From Hymenobacter puniceus (GTDB lineage Bacteria > Bacteroidota > Bacteroidia > Cytophagales > Hymenobacteraceae): 64,000 nucleotides of DNA. Position 1 is the first letter of the stretch; every line of letters starts with the position of its first letter. The position numbers and the translations under genes are program-made. The notes below the pieces were generated by a model. It did not search any database and was not told where the DNA came from. It saw nothing but the letters and a program-made list of their open reading frames with translations. Positions 16,590-25,756 of this stretch are shown here, one piece after another. The stretch lies in assembly GCF_014333525.1 (NCBI RefSeq), contig NZ_JACSCX010000003.1, positions 62,001-126,000 of the forward strand, in the 5' to 3' direction.

Positions 16590-17799
16590 TAGCCCCGATG
16601 GTGCGCAGCTTCAACTCGGTTTCCTGCCACTCGCGGGCGGGGTCGGAGTCAATGGTGAGGCCGGTGCCGGCGTAGAGGATAGCCTGGTCGGGGCGAAGCT
16701 GGAGGCAGCGTAGGTTCACGTAGAGGCGCGCTTGGCCGGCGTCGGGCAGGTTTACAGGGCCCAGGAAGCCGCTGTAGTAGGCCCGGTCGTAGCCCTCGTG
16801 GCTGGCAATGAAGTCGAGGGCCGCCTGGCGGGGCATGCCGCCCACGGCCGACGTGGGGTGCAGCAACCGCAGCATATCAGTACCCAGCGTGGCAAACGGC
16901 ACCTTGCGCAAATCCACCGCAAAGTCGGTGCGCAGGTGCAGCACCTCGCCGGCTGCCACCGTGCGCGGCCCGGTTTCCTGGTACTCGCGCAGCCGCAGCT
17001 GCTTGAAGCAATTAACGATATAGCGCGCCACCAGCGCCTGTTCCTCGATTTCCTTTTGCCGCCAGATGGCCTCGCTGGGTTGGTGCCCCGGGAGCAGCGG
17101 CTGGGTGCCGGCCAGCGCCATCGTCCGGAACATATGGTCGGCCCCGACTTCGGCCAGCACCTCGGGCGTAGCGCCCAGCCAGGTGCCCACGCCTGGCGCA
17201 CTCACCACCGACACAAAAGCATTGGGGTAGCGCGCCTGCAGTTTCTCGAACGCGGCCAGCACATCAAACCCCGCGGGCAGCGGCCGGCGCACGGCCCGGC
17301 TGCTCACCACTTTCTGCAGCCGCCCGCTGTTGATGGCGTCTACGCCGGCCTGTACCAACGCCTCGTAGGAAGGCTGTGTGGCGGCCGCCGGGGCCGGCTG
17401 CGGGCTCACGTGCCAGGGTAGCGGCGCGTCTGTGGGCCGCGCCATAAACTGCTGCCGCAGTGCCGGCAGCCGCGCCATTGCCGTGTTGCTGACCTGGATT
17501 TCATCGGGCTGGCCTAAATCAAAATACAGGTCGGCGGGTAGAAACAGCGGCGGGTTGTGGTCGGAATCCTGGAAAGGAAAAAAAGCGAAACCGGCCGGCG
17601 CAGTCGGCTCCAGCGCCGGTGGCAACCCCACGTAGGCAGCCTCTACTCGCAAACTCAAACACAGCTGGGCGTGCGTGGCACCGGGCAGCCGCCACAGCGC
17701 CACGGGCCGGCCGCTGCTCAGCGCCAGCGCCACTAGCTGGCGTTGGCGGGCCGCCGGCGCTAAGTCGGGGTGCCAGGGCAGGCGCTGCAGGCCACTCAC
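16579..17799 (-). CDS. menF: isochorismate synthase
   Basis: A 406-residue chorismate-binding enzyme: NSGRLQKVVSSRA (the lysine that activates water), GATPEVLAEVG, LHPTSAVGGMPR, YYSGFLGPVN and YAGTGLTIDSDPAREWQET in the expected order. It converts chorismate to isochorismate for MenD. The likely start is GTG 17799, which shares bases with the TGA of the thioesterase gene (GTGA), indicating translational coupling. The open frame upstream of that is an out-of-frame reading of the thioesterase gene. Its role as the menaquinone enzyme, not a siderophore one, follows from its menI/menD/menB neighbours. Confidence 0.93.
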   Translation of the reverse strand: MSGLQRLPWHPDLAPAARQRQLVALALSSGRPVALWRLPGATHAQLCLSLRVEAAYVGLPPALEPTAPAGFAFFPFQDSDHNPPLFLPADLYFDLGQPDEIQVSNTAMARLPALRQQFMARPTDAPLPWHVSPQPAPAAATQPSYEALVQAGVDAINSGRLQKVVSSRAVRRPLPAGFDVLAAFEKLQARYPNAFVSVVSAPGVGTWLGATPEVLAEVGADHMFRTMALAGTQPLLPGHQPSEAIWRQKEIEEQALVARYIVNCFKQLRLREYQETGPRTVAAGEVLHLRTDFAVDLRKVPFATLGTDMLRLLHPTSAVGGMPRQAALDFIASHEGYDRAYYSGFLGPVNLPDAGQARLYVNLRCLQLRPDQAILYAGTGLTIDSDPAREWQETELKLRTIGAILN

Positions 17800-18248
17800 G
17801 CCACCGGGTTTTGGGGGGCAGCCGGCAGGTCGATGACGGCCATGGTGATGCGGCTGACGCAGACCAGTACGCCGGTTTCTTCGTGCGTGATGCGGATTTC
17901 CCACACCTGCGTGCTGCGGCCTACGTGCAGCGCCGTAGCGTGGCCTATCACATAGCCGGAATGCACGCCTTTCAGGTGATTGGCGTTGATTTCCAGTCCC
18001 ACACACGCTTTCTTACGTACGTCTACCTGTAGCTGCGCCCCAATGCTGCCCAGCGTTTCGGCCAGTGCTACGGACGCGCCGCCGTGCAGCAAACCCATCG
18101 GCTGGTGCGTGCGGCGGTCCACGGGCATGCGGCCGGTCAGGCTCCGCTCACCCACGGCGGTTATTTCAATCCCCAGTTGCTCGCCCAGCGTGTTGCGGCA
18201 TAAGGCGTTGAGTTGAGCCAGATCAGAGGAAAGGCGTTCGGGGTACAT
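17796..18248 (-). CDS. menI: hotdog-fold thioesterase, probable DHNA-CoA hydrolase
   Basis: A 150-residue PaaI-type hotdog protein. MGLLHGGASVALAETLGSIG (51-70) holds the helix with the catalytic acid (Glu64), followed by VGLEINANHLKGV and GHATALHVGRSTQVWEIRI. Being first in a menF-menD-menB array makes 1,4-dihydroxy-2-naphthoyl-CoA hydrolase the likely activity; the fold alone would also fit other acyl-CoA thioesterases. ATG 18248 was chosen because codons further upstream overlap the divergent phosphatase gene. The stop overlaps the menF start by 3 nt. Confidence 0.82.
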   Translation of the reverse strand: MYPERLSSDLAQLNALCRNTLGEQLGIEITAVGERSLTGRMPVDRRTHQPMGLLHGGASVALAETLGSIGAQLQVDVRKKACVGLEINANHLKGVHSGYVIGHATALHVGRSTQVWEIRITHEETGVLVCVSRITMAVIDLPAAPQNPVA

Positions 18249-18298
18249 CAGGAATGGTAAATAAGGCGCGAGGTCAGGGATTCCGGGAGCTGAAAAGC

Positions 18299-18306
18299 TA
18301 CTTTTG
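18299..18306 (+). promoter_or_regulatory. possible -7 element for the histidine phosphatase gene
   Basis: TACTTTTG matches TAnnTTTG and lies 29 nt before the GTG start at 18336, in the divergent spacer with menI. The -33 half is not convincing. Confidence 0.45.
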
Positions 18307-18335
18307 ACCCCATAAACAGCAAAGCTAGCGGGAAA

Positions 18336-18962
18336 GTGAGCGTCAAAAAAATATACCTCATTCGGCACGGCCAGACCGACTTCAACGTGCGCGGCATCGT
18401 GCAGGGCAGCGGCATCGACTCCAGCCTCAACGCTACCGGCCACCAACAGGCCGGGCGGTTTCACGCAGCCTACGCTCACCTGCCCTTCGATAAGGTGTAC
18501 ACCTCGGCGCTGCGCCGCACGCATCAGTCGGTGCAGGGCTTTCTTGATCAGCAGTTGCCGCACGAGCAGCACCTTGCCCTCAACGAAATCAGCTGGGGGG
18601 CGCGCGAAGGCACACTTATCACGCCCGAAGAAGACGAGGAATACTATGGCGTGCTGCGGCAATGGACCGCTGGCAACACTGCCGCCCGCCTGCCCGGCGG
18701 CGAAAGTCCCGACGAAGTGGCCGCCCGGCAACGCCCGTTTATTGAGTTGCTGAAAAGCCGCCCCGCCGAGGAAACCGTGCTGGTGTGCATGCATGGCCGC
18801 GCCATGCGGGTGCTGCTGTGCCAGCTGCTCAACTATCCGCTGCGCTACATGGACTCCTTTGACCACCGCAATCTGGGGCTATACTGCCTGCAGTATTCCG
18901 GCTCCATGTTCACGATTAGCAGTTTCCTTGATGTAGCGCACCTGCAGGAAGTTGGAAAGTAG
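18336..18962 (+). CDS. histidine phosphatase family protein
   Basis: A 208-residue phosphoglycerate-mutase-like enzyme starting GTG: IYLIRHGQTDFN at 6-17 (phospho-accepting His11), TSALRRTHQS with the second Arg, NEISWGAREG with the acidic proton donor, and VLVCMHGRAMRVLLCQLL carrying the second catalytic His. The family removes phosphate from sugars, nucleotides or proteins; the substrate is not readable here. It diverges from the men genes, and a -7-like TACTTTTG lies in the spacer. Confidence 0.88.
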   Translation: MSVKKIYLIRHGQTDFNVRGIVQGSGIDSSLNATGHQQAGRFHAAYAHLPFDKVYTSALRRTHQSVQGFLDQQLPHEQHLALNEISWGAREGTLITPEEDEEYYGVLRQWTAGNTAARLPGGESPDEVAARQRPFIELLKSRPAEETVLVCMHGRAMRVLLCQLLNYPLRYMDSFDHRNLGLYCLQYSGSMFTISSFLDVAHLQEVGK

Positions 18963-19335
18963 GGACAAGCCCACCAGAAGCTTGAATGAGCAAGAGCACT
19001 GCGTATGAATATAGTATTTTAAAACTGGTTGGCATGTACTTGCTATCTGGTTTTTTTAGAAGAAATCATGCCCTATAAGTGCCCAAAATATAGCTCTGCA
19101 GCCTCCAATAGCCGAAAAATAAGTTGCTATAGTAAATGAACAAGCCAACTGCATTTTGTTTGGTAAGAACAACTTGTAACTTACTCGCAACAAGCAATAG
19201 GCAGCCTATGCGCTGTCTGCTGACGAGGTAAAGTCCGGAACGGCTCCGCAGAGCTGCCGGCCGCTGCCGTCCTGAACGCAGGAGCAGGGGCTACCCGGAA
19301 AATACAGTTCTGTTTTCTTCCCCATTCCTGTCCAT
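18963..19335. other. 373-nt non-coding gap, unassigned
   Basis: The left two thirds are A/T-rich with no open frame of interest. The right third is GC-rich, with an isolated string resembling the 5' end of RNase P RNA that is not backed by the rest of that molecule. I see no clear promoter. Confidence 0.5.
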
Positions 19336-20217
19336 ATGCTATCCAGACGTGCCTTTGTAAAGTCCGCTTCCCTGCTGTCGGCGGGTGTTCTCGCATCTCC
19401 CGCATTGCTTGCCAAAGGCAAAACTGATATTGGCCTGCAGCTATATACACTCCGCGACGCCATGCAGAAGGACCCGGTAGGTACACTGGCCCGTGTGGCG
19501 CAAATGGGCTATACTACAATGGAAGGTGCCACCTACACCGGTAGCCTGAAATTTTATGATATGACGCCGGCCGCTTTCGCGCAGGCCCTCAAAAAAGCCG
19601 GCCTACGCATGCCTAGTAGCCATTATTTGCTGGGTGAGCAGCAAAACAACGGCCAGCCCACTGCCGGCACCATCCTGCACGGCTGGGATAAAGCCATAGA
19701 CGATGCCGCCCAAGTAGGCATCAAGTACATGGTGTGCGCCTGGCTAACCGAGTCGGAGCGTGGCAACCTCGACCACTACAAGCTACTGGCCGAGCGCCTC
19801 AATAAAGCTGGCGAGCGGTGCAAGAAAGCAGGTATCCAGCTCTGCTACCACAACCACGACTTCGAGTTTGTGGCGCAGGACGGCAAGATGCCCTATGATG
19901 TGCTGCTCACCACTGATAAAGAGCTGGTGAAGATGGAGCTGGATCTGTATTGGGCTACCAAGGCTGGCCAGGACCCGGTAGCATTGTTTCAGAAGCATCC
20001 CGGCCGCTTCCCGCTGTGGCACGTGAAGGATATGGACCGCACGCCGGCGCGCAATTTCACTGAAGTCGGCAACGGCTCTATCGACTTCAAGCGCATTTTC
20101 GCTCAAGCCAAGACGTCGGGTATGAAATACTTCTTCGTCGAGCAGGACCAAACGCCCGGCTCGCCCTTCGACAGCATCCAGAAAAGCATCACGCACATCA
20201 AGCGCACCTTGGTGTAG
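19336..20217 (+). CDS. exported TIM-barrel sugar isomerase/epimerase-like protein
   Basis: A 293-residue AP_endonuc_2/xylose-isomerase-like barrel. The N-terminus MLSRRAFVKSASLLSAGVLA is Tat-like (RR at 4-5). The barrel shows DIGLQLYTLRDAM, LCYHNHDFEF (metal-site His/Asp), MELDLYWATKAG, LWHVKDMD and FVEQDQ, the usual metal-binding positions. Close relatives are common beside GMC dehydrogenases and DUF1080 proteins. In that setting it would act on oxidised (3-keto) glycosides as isomerase or lyase in the periplasm; that is inference from context. First gene of the sugar cluster; a heptad palindrome separates it from the GMC gene. Confidence 0.85.
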   Translation: MLSRRAFVKSASLLSAGVLASPALLAKGKTDIGLQLYTLRDAMQKDPVGTLARVAQMGYTTMEGATYTGSLKFYDMTPAAFAQALKKAGLRMPSSHYLLGEQQNNGQPTAGTILHGWDKAIDDAAQVGIKYMVCAWLTESERGNLDHYKLLAERLNKAGERCKKAGIQLCYHNHDFEFVAQDGKMPYDVLLTTDKELVKMELDLYWATKAGQDPVALFQKHPGRFPLWHVKDMDRTPARNFTEVGNGSIDFKRIFAQAKTSGMKYFFVEQDQTPGSPFDSIQKSITHIKRTLV

Positions 20218-20226
20218 AGTAGCTAG

Positions 20227-20309
20227 TTGCTGGTTGTCAGCTAGTAGTTGTCAGTTAGGTCATTCAGCAGCATTATTCTGACTGACAACTACTAGCTGAC
20301 AACCAGCAA
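20227..20309. repeat. perfect 29-bp inverted repeat with 7-nt units
   Basis: 20227-20255 is exactly complementary to 20281-20309. The left arm reads TTGCTGG, TTGTCAG, CTAGTAG, TTGTCAG: four heptads. It lies between the TIM-barrel and GMC genes. Confidence 0.93.
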
Positions 20310-20357
20310 TTGACAACTTATTATTCCCCCGTTCTCTACTTTCATCCCACCATATTC

Positions 20358-22034
20358 ATGGAAAAGAACACGTATGACGCCATCGTCATTGGGTCCGGCA
20401 TTTCGGGCGGCATGGCGGCCAAGGAGCTGACCGAGAAGGGCCTGAAAACTCTCATGCTGGAACGGGGGCGCAACATCGAGCACATCAAGGACTACGTGAA
20501 TGCCAACAAAAACCCGTGGGAGTACGAGCACCGGGGCGGCAAAACGCAGCAAATGATTAAAGATTATCCGGTCTTGAGTCGCGATTATACTCTCAATGAA
20601 ACCAACCTGGACTACTGGGTGAACGAGAAGGAAAGCCCCTATGTGGAAGCCAAGCCCTTCGACTGGTTCCGGGGCTACCACGTGGGCGGCCGCTCATTGA
20701 TGTGGGGCCGGCAGTCGTACCGCCTGAGCGACTACGACTTCGAAGCCAACGCCAAAGACGGTATTGCCGTGGACTGGCCCATCCGCTACCAGGACCTGGC
20801 CCCGTGGTACAGCCATGCCGAGAAGTTCGCCGGCATCAGCGGCTCGCGCGAAAACCTGCCCCAGCTGCCCGACGGTGACTTTATGCCGCCTATGGAGATG
20901 AACGTGGTGGAAAAAGACGTGGCAGCCCGCCTCAAAAAGCATTACGAGCACCGCCGCATGATCATCGGCCGCACGGCCAACATCACCCAAAACCACAACA
21001 ACCGCGTCAGCTGCCAGTACCGCAACAAGTGCTGGCTGGGCTGCCCGTTCGGGGCGTATTTCAGCACGCAGTCGGCCACACTGCCGGCCGCCGTGGCCAC
21101 CGGCAACCTCACGTTGCGGCCGTTTTCCATCGTCACGCGCATCCTGTATGATAAGGACACCAAGCGCGCCAAGGGCGTGGAAATACTGGACGCCGAAACC
21201 AACCAGACTTACGAGTACTACGCCAAAATCATCTTCCTGAATGCCTCGGCCCTGAATTCGGCCTGGGTGCTGATGAACTCTGCCACCGACGTGTGGCCCG
21301 GCGGCCTGGGCAGCAGCAGCGGCGAGCTGGGCCACAACGTAATGGACCACCATTTCCGGGCCGGGGCCTCCGGCGAAATGCCCGGCTACGAAGACAAATA
21401 TGTGTACGGGCGCCGCGCCAATGGCATTTACGTGCCGCGCTACCGCAACCTGTTTGGCGACAAGCGCGACTACATCCGGGGCTTCGGCTACCAGGGCGGC
21501 GCTGGCCGCGAAGGCTGGGGCCGCGAAATTGCCGAGATGAACATCGGTGGCGACTTCAAGGACGCGCTGAGCGAGCCCGGCGACTGGACCATGGGCATCA
21601 TGGGCTTCGGCGAAACGCTGCCCTACCACGACAACCGCATTTCCCTCTCGACCACCCAGAAAGACAAGTGGGGCCTGCCGGTGCTGGTGATGGACGCCAG
21701 CATCCGCGACAACGAGCAGAAAATGCGCATCGACATGATGGCAGATGCCCAGGAAATGCTGGAAAAGGCCGGCGTGAAGAACGTAAAGACCTATAACAAC
21801 GGCTACACGCTGGGCGGCGGCATCCACGAAATGGGCACCGCCCGCATGGGCCGCGACCCAAAAACGTCGGTGCTCAACAAATGGAATCAGGTATGGGATG
21901 CGCCCAATGTGTACGTAACGGACGGCGCGGCCATGACCTCAGCCGCCTGCCAGAATCCGTCGCTCACATACCTGGCCCTCACGGCCCGCGCCGTGGACCA
22001 CGCCGTAAGTGAACTGAAAAAACAAAACGTCTAG
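20358..22034 (+). CDS. GMC-family FAD dehydrogenase, probable glycoside 3-dehydrogenase large subunit
   Basis: A 558-residue flavoprotein. The FAD Rossmann motif VIGSGISGG is at 10-18, YHVGGRSLMWGRQ at ~105, a Cys-rich NKCWLGCPFGAYFST in the middle, HEMGTARMG at ~490 (active-site His) and CQNPSLTYLAL at ~532. This is the gluconate-2-dehydrogenase/LacA-like branch of GMC enzymes, which pass electrons through a small subunit to a cytochrome c. The gene ends 11 nt before the Gluconate_2-dh3 gene, and a cytochrome c follows in the cluster, so a three-part membrane dehydrogenase oxidising sugar C3 is likely. ATG 20358 puts the FAD motif at the usual distance. Confidence 0.9.
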   Translation: MEKNTYDAIVIGSGISGGMAAKELTEKGLKTLMLERGRNIEHIKDYVNANKNPWEYEHRGGKTQQMIKDYPVLSRDYTLNETNLDYWVNEKESPYVEAKPFDWFRGYHVGGRSLMWGRQSYRLSDYDFEANAKDGIAVDWPIRYQDLAPWYSHAEKFAGISGSRENLPQLPDGDFMPPMEMNVVEKDVAARLKKHYEHRRMIIGRTANITQNHNNRVSCQYRNKCWLGCPFGAYFSTQSATLPAAVATGNLTLRPFSIVTRILYDKDTKRAKGVEILDAETNQTYEYYAKIIFLNASALNSAWVLMNSATDVWPGGLGSSSGELGHNVMDHHFRAGASGEMPGYEDKYVYGRRANGIYVPRYRNLFGDKRDYIRGFGYQGGAGREGWGREIAEMNIGGDFKDALSEPGDWTMGIMGFGETLPYHDNRISLSTTQKDKWGLPVLVMDASIRDNEQKMRIDMMADAQEMLEKAGVKNVKTYNNGYTLGGGIHEMGTARMGRDPKTSVLNKWNQVWDAPNVYVTDGAAMTSAACQNPSLTYLALTARAVDHAVSELKKQNV

Positions 22035-22045
22035 CGCCCGCCACC

Positions 22046-22663
22046 ATGAACAGAAGAGACGCCGTAGCCCGCGTAGCCCTCCTCATGGGCGGTACGCTCA
22101 TCGGGGCCGAATATTTCCTGACCGGCTGCACCGCCGATACTGACAAATCCAAGGCCGCCGCCAAAGCTAAAACCGCCCCGGCGAAGCCCGAAAAGCTGGC
22201 CGAGGTACTGGATGCCAAGCAGATCAACCTCCTCAATGAGGTGGGTGAAACCATCCTGCCGGCTACCAAAACGCCGGGCGCCAAAGCCGCCAACGTGGGC
22301 GGCTTCATGGCCGTGATGGTGCGCGACTGCTACGCCCCGAAAGACCAGCAGATCTTCCTGGAAGGCCTGCCCAAACTGGAGGCTGCCGCGCAGCAGAAAT
22401 ACAGCAAGGACTTCCTGGCCCTCGATGCCTCGCAGCGCACGGCGTTGCTCACGGCCCTCGATACGGAAATGAAGCAGTACGAAAAGGCGAAAACCCCGGA
22501 GCAGCCCAACCACTACTTCCGCATGTTCAAGGAGCTGACGTTGCTGGGCTTCTTCACGTCTGAGCCCGGCGCCACTAAGGCTCTGCGCTACCTGCCCGTT
22601 CCCGGTAAATACGACGGCGACGTACCGTACAAAAAGGGCGACCGGGCCTGGGCAACTACCTAA
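22046..22663 (+). CDS. gluconate 2-dehydrogenase subunit 3 family protein
   Basis: A 205-residue partner subunit (Gluconate_2-dh3, PF13618). The N-terminus MNRRDAVARVALLMGGTLIG is Tat-like, and LTGC (Cys28) offers a lipoprotein site. An Ala/Lys linker follows, then LNEVGETILPATKTPGAKAANVGGFMAVMVRDCY, the family signature, and a C-terminal ELTLLGFFTSEPG. In LacABC-type glucoside 3-dehydrogenases this small subunit is needed for export and folding of the flavoprotein. It follows the GMC gene by 11 nt. Confidence 0.9.
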   Translation: MNRRDAVARVALLMGGTLIGAEYFLTGCTADTDKSKAAAKAKTAPAKPEKLAEVLDAKQINLLNEVGETILPATKTPGAKAANVGGFMAVMVRDCYAPKDQQIFLEGLPKLEAAAQQKYSKDFLALDASQRTALLTALDTEMKQYEKAKTPEQPNHYFRMFKELTLLGFFTSEPGATKALRYLPVPGKYDGDVPYKKGDRAWATT

Positions 22664-22679
22664 TCTTATTTCTCATAAA

Positions 22680-22774
22680 CGTCATGCTGAGCGCAGCCGA
22701 AGCAGCTCTACCGCTTTCTTGTGGTAGTAATTCAACGAAGCGGTGGAGCTGCTTCGGCTGCGCTTAGCATGACG
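22680..22774. repeat. palindromic intergenic element, GTCATGCTGAGC type
   Basis: 37-nt arms 22680-22716 and 22738-22774 pair with only a few mismatches around a 21-nt loop. The element interrupts the sugar gene cluster without disturbing any gene. Confidence 0.92.
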
Positions 22775-22808
22775 GTCAGTTGATTACCTAACAACAATTA
22801 GGCACTGC

Positions 22809-23963
22809 ATGAAACTACGATTGGGCATGATTGGCGGCGGGCAGGGCTCCTTCATTGGTGCAGTGCACCGCATGGCAGCTTCCCTGGATGGGCTGTATGA
22901 GCTGACGGCCGGTGCCTTTAGCAGCAACCCGGCCACTTCCCGCGCCACCGGCCAGGAGTTGGGGCTGGCGGCTGAGCGCGTCTACGATTCGTATCAGCAG
23001 CTCATCGAGCAGGAAGCGCAACGGCCGGCCGCCGAGCGGGTGCAGGTTGTCAGCATCGTGACGCCCAACCATCTGCACTTCGCGCCCGCCAAAATGGCGC
23101 TGGAGCACGGCTTCGATGTGGTGCTGGACAAGCCGATGACGTTTTCGTTGGCAGAAGCCCGGGAACTGGCCGCTGTGGTGGCCACTACCGGCCGCCGGCT
23201 ATGCCTGACACATACCTATACTGGTTACCCCATGCTCAAGGAGGCTCGCCACCTGATAGCCTCTGGGGCGCTGGGCACCGTGCGCAAAGTATACGTGGAG
23301 TACCCGCAGGGCTGGCTCAGCAGCTTTGAAGAAGGCAACGCCGACAACAAGCAGGCCGCTTGGCGCACTGACCCTGCCCGCAGCGGCATTGCCGGCGCCA
23401 TGGGCGACATCGGCACCCATGCCTTCAACTTGGCCGAGTACGTGAGTGGATTATCAGTCAGTCAGTTGTGTGCCGATATCAATACCGTGGTGCCCGGCCG
23501 GCAGCTCGACGACGACGGGGCGGTGCTGCTGCAGTTTGCCAACGGCGCCAGCGGCGTGCTGGTAGCTACCCAAGTGGCAACCGGCGAGGAAAACAACCTG
23601 CGCCTGCGCATCTACGGCGAAAAAGGCGGCCTCGACTGGCAGCAGGCCGACGCCAACACGCTGCTGGTGAAATGGCCCGACCGCCCGGCCGAAGTGCGCC
23701 GCACGGGCGCGGGCTACCTCAGCGCCGCCGCCCGCCACAACAGCCGCATTCCGGCCGGCCACCCCGAGGGCTACCTCGAAGCCTTTGCCAACCTCTACCG
23801 CAACTTCGCCCTCACCCTGCGCGCCGACCTGGGCGGCCCGCAAGCCCCGCCCGAGGCTGCCGACTACCCCGGCATTGAGGAAGGTCTGCGGGGCATGGCG
23901 TTCATTGAAACCGTTATTGCCTCGGGCCGCTCCGAGCAAAAGTGGACTGACCTTACTGTCTAA
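22809..23963 (+). CDS. Gfo/Idh/MocA family oxidoreductase
   Basis: A 384-residue NAD(P)-dependent sugar dehydrogenase. The Rossmann loop [15 protein letters not shown] occupies 7-21, [12 protein letters not shown] ~80-91, [13 protein letters not shown] (DKP replaces the usual EKP lysine motif) ~100-112, and [15 protein letters not shown] ~200-214 carries the conserved His. It has no signal peptide, so it acts in the cytoplasm. Homologues interconvert sugar hydroxyls and 3-keto groups, which fits a cluster that also encodes a periplasmic sugar dehydrogenase. It is 6 nt from the next TIM-barrel gene. Confidence 0.9.
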   Translation: MKLRLGMIGGGQGSFIGAVHRMAASLDGLYELTAGAFSSNPATSRATGQELGLAAERVYDSYQQLIEQEAQRPAAERVQVVSIVTPNHLHFAPAKMALEHGFDVVLDKPMTFSLAEARELAAVVATTGRRLCLTHTYTGYPMLKEARHLIASGALGTVRKVYVEYPQGWLSSFEEGNADNKQAAWRTDPARSGIAGAMGDIGTHAFNLAEYVSGLSVSQLCADINTVVPGRQLDDDGAVLLQFANGASGVLVATQVATGEENNLRLRIYGEKGGLDWQQADANTLLVKWPDRPAEVRRTGAGYLSAAARHNSRIPAGHPEGYLEAFANLYRNFALTLRADLGGPQAPPEAADYPGIEEGLRGMAFIETVIASGRSEQKWTDLTV

Positions 23964-23969
23964 ACTGCC

Positions 23970-25022
23970 ATGCGAACCATCAAAGGCCCCGGCATTTTCC
24001 TGGCGCAGTTTCTCGGTGACCAAGCCCCGTTCAACAGCCTAGATAGCATCTGTGGCTGGGCGGCCGGGCTGGGCTACAAGGGCGTGCAGCTGCCCACCAC
24101 CGACCCGCGCATCATCAACCTGGAGCTGGCCGCCGAAAGCCAGACCTATGCCGACGAGCTGAAAGGCAAAGTGCAGGCCGCAGGCTTGGAAATTACGGAG
24201 CTGTCGACGCACCTGCAGGGGCAGCTGGTGGCCGTGAATCCGGTGTATGATGCGCTGTTCGATGGCTTTGCGCCGGAGGCCGTGCGCGGCAACCCCAAGG
24301 CCCGGCAGCAGTGGGCCGTGCAGCAGCTCAAGTACGCCGCGCAAGCTTCGCAGCGGCTGGGGCTCACGGCGCACGCCACGTTCAGCGGGGCGCTACTCTG
24401 GCCTTATATGTACCCCTGGCCCCAGCGGCCGGCCGGGCTGGTGGAGGATGGCTTTGCCGAGTTGGGCCGGCGCTGGCGCCCGATTCTGGATGCGTTTGAC
24501 GAGTGCGGCGTGGACGTGTGCTACGAGGTGCACGCTGGCGAAGACCTCCACGACGGCGTCAGCTACGAGCGGTTTCTGGCCGAAGTACACCAGCATCCGC
24601 GCGCCTGCCTGCTCTACGACCCCTCGCACTTCGTGCTCCAGTGCCTCGATTATCTGGAGTACATCGACATCTACCACGAGCGGATTCGGGCGTTTCACGT
24701 CAAGGATGCCGAGTTCCGGCCCAATGGCCGACAGGGCGTGTACGGCGGCTACCAAAGCTGGACCGACCGCGCCGGCCGCTTCCGCTCGCTCGGCGACGGG
24801 CAGGTGGATTTCAAAGCCATTTTCAGTAAGCTCACTCAGTACGACTACCCTGGCTGGGCCGTGCTGGAGTGGGAGTGCGCCCTCAAACATCCCGAAGATG
24901 GTGCCCGCGAAGGCGCGCCCTTCATCCAGAATCACCTCATCCGCGTCACCGATAAAGCCTTCGACGACTTTGCCGCCTCGGGCATCGACCAATCTTTCAA
25001 CCACCAGCTTCTCGGCTTCTAA
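23970..25022 (+). CDS. TIM-barrel sugar phosphate isomerase/epimerase-like protein
   Basis: A 350-residue AP_endonuc_2-type barrel lacking a signal peptide. Motifs are LGYKGVQLPTTDPR, ITELSTHLQGQLVAVNPVYD, VDVCYEVHAGEDLHDG, CLLYDPSHFVLQ and FHVKDAEFRP, with Glu/Asp/His residues at the metal-binding ends of the strands. Members usually bound to Gfo/Idh/MocA partners act on (keto-)inositols or sugars as isomerase or dehydratase. The 6-nt spacing to the oxidoreductase suggests the two act in sequence in the cytoplasm. Substrate unproven. Confidence 0.87.
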   Translation: MRTIKGPGIFLAQFLGDQAPFNSLDSICGWAAGLGYKGVQLPTTDPRIINLELAAESQTYADELKGKVQAAGLEITELSTHLQGQLVAVNPVYDALFDGFAPEAVRGNPKARQQWAVQQLKYAAQASQRLGLTAHATFSGALLWPYMYPWPQRPAGLVEDGFAELGRRWRPILDAFDECGVDVCYEVHAGEDLHDGVSYERFLAEVHQHPRACLLYDPSHFVLQCLDYLEYIDIYHERIRAFHVKDAEFRPNGRQGVYGGYQSWTDRAGRFRSLGDGQVDFKAIFSKLTQYDYPGWAVLEWECALKHPEDGAREGAPFIQNHLIRVTDKAFDDFAASGIDQSFNHQLLGF

Positions 25023-25037
25023 TTCTCCGCTTTTGTC

Positions 25038-25511
25038 ATGAAAAAGGCTTTTCTCCTCTTCGCCTGCGGGCCCCTGCTGCTGGCCTGCGGCTCCGATGAC
25101 ACCTCTGCCACCAAGGCCAAGGAAGACTACACGCTGGCCGAGGAATCTGTGCCGGCCCAGGACAGCACCACCGGCGCCAATCTCAGCGCCGTGGCCCGCC
25201 AGCCGCAGGTAGATACCAGCGTCACCAAAATCGGGACGGCGCCGACGGGCGGCGCAGTAGCCGTAGGTGCCAAACTGATGGAAGGCTCCGACTGCGCCAG
25301 CTGCCACCGCGAAAATGAAAAGCTCATCGGCCCCGGCTACCGCGAAATTGCCGCCAAATACCCCAACACAGCCGCCAACGTGACCATGCTGGCCAAGAAA
25401 ATCATAACGGGCGGCCAAGGCAACTGGGGCGAAATTCCGATGACGCCACACCCCGGCCTCTCGCAGAAAGACGCCGAGGAAATGACCAAGTATATTCTGG
25501 CGCTGAAGTAG
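25038..25511 (+). CDS. cytochrome c lipoprotein
   Basis: A 157-residue class I c-type cytochrome. The lipoprotein signal MKKAFLLFACGPLLLAC puts the lipidated Cys at 17; a ~60-residue flexible linker precedes the haem site CASCH (86-90), and the axial Met is in IPMTPHPG (Met135). It ends LSQKDAEEMTKYILALK, the standard C-terminal helix. The likely role is to accept electrons from the GMC flavoprotein and hand them to the respiratory chain, as cytochromes do in related three-component sugar dehydrogenases. Last gene before a repeat element. Confidence 0.9.
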   Translation: MKKAFLLFACGPLLLACGSDDTSATKAKEDYTLAEESVPAQDSTTGANLSAVARQPQVDTSVTKIGTAPTGGAVAVGAKLMEGSDCASCHRENEKLIGPGYREIAAKYPNTAANVTMLAKKIITGGQGNWGEIPMTPHPGLSQKDAEEMTKYILALK

Positions 25512-25530
25512 CCGGAGCTGCGGTTGGGGT

Positions 25531-25725
25531 GAACGGTCATGCTGAGCTTGCCGAAGCATCTCTACTGCTTCATTGGTCGATTGTAGAGACGCGACACTTC
25601 GCGTCTCGTCGTTGAACGACCGGTTCCGGCACCAGCTAAAACAACATCAGCACGCGCCTTCTCTGGCGCAACGAAGCGGTAGAGATGCTTCGGCTGCGGC
25701 TGCACCTTCGCTCAGCATGACGTTC
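25531..25725. repeat. composite palindromic element with nested hairpin
   Basis: Outer ends GTCATGCTGAGC and GCTCAGCATGACGTTC pair, as do GAAGCATCTCTACTGCTTC and GAAGCGGTAGAGATGCTTC. Inside lies a separate hairpin, GAGACGCGA...TCGCGTCTC, of another widespread repeat type, so one element seems inserted in another. Confidence 0.85.
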
Positions 25726-25756
25726 AAAATCAAGCCATTCCTAATCCCCACCGCCC

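Noticed and set aside
19225..19238. String GAGGTAAAGTCCGG resembling the 5' region of RNase P RNA
   Set aside because: The remaining conserved parts of rnpB and the needed length are absent; treated as chance.
20694..21827. Long minus-strand frame opposite the GMC dehydrogenase
   Set aside because: Mirror of a GC-rich coding strand; no family resemblance.
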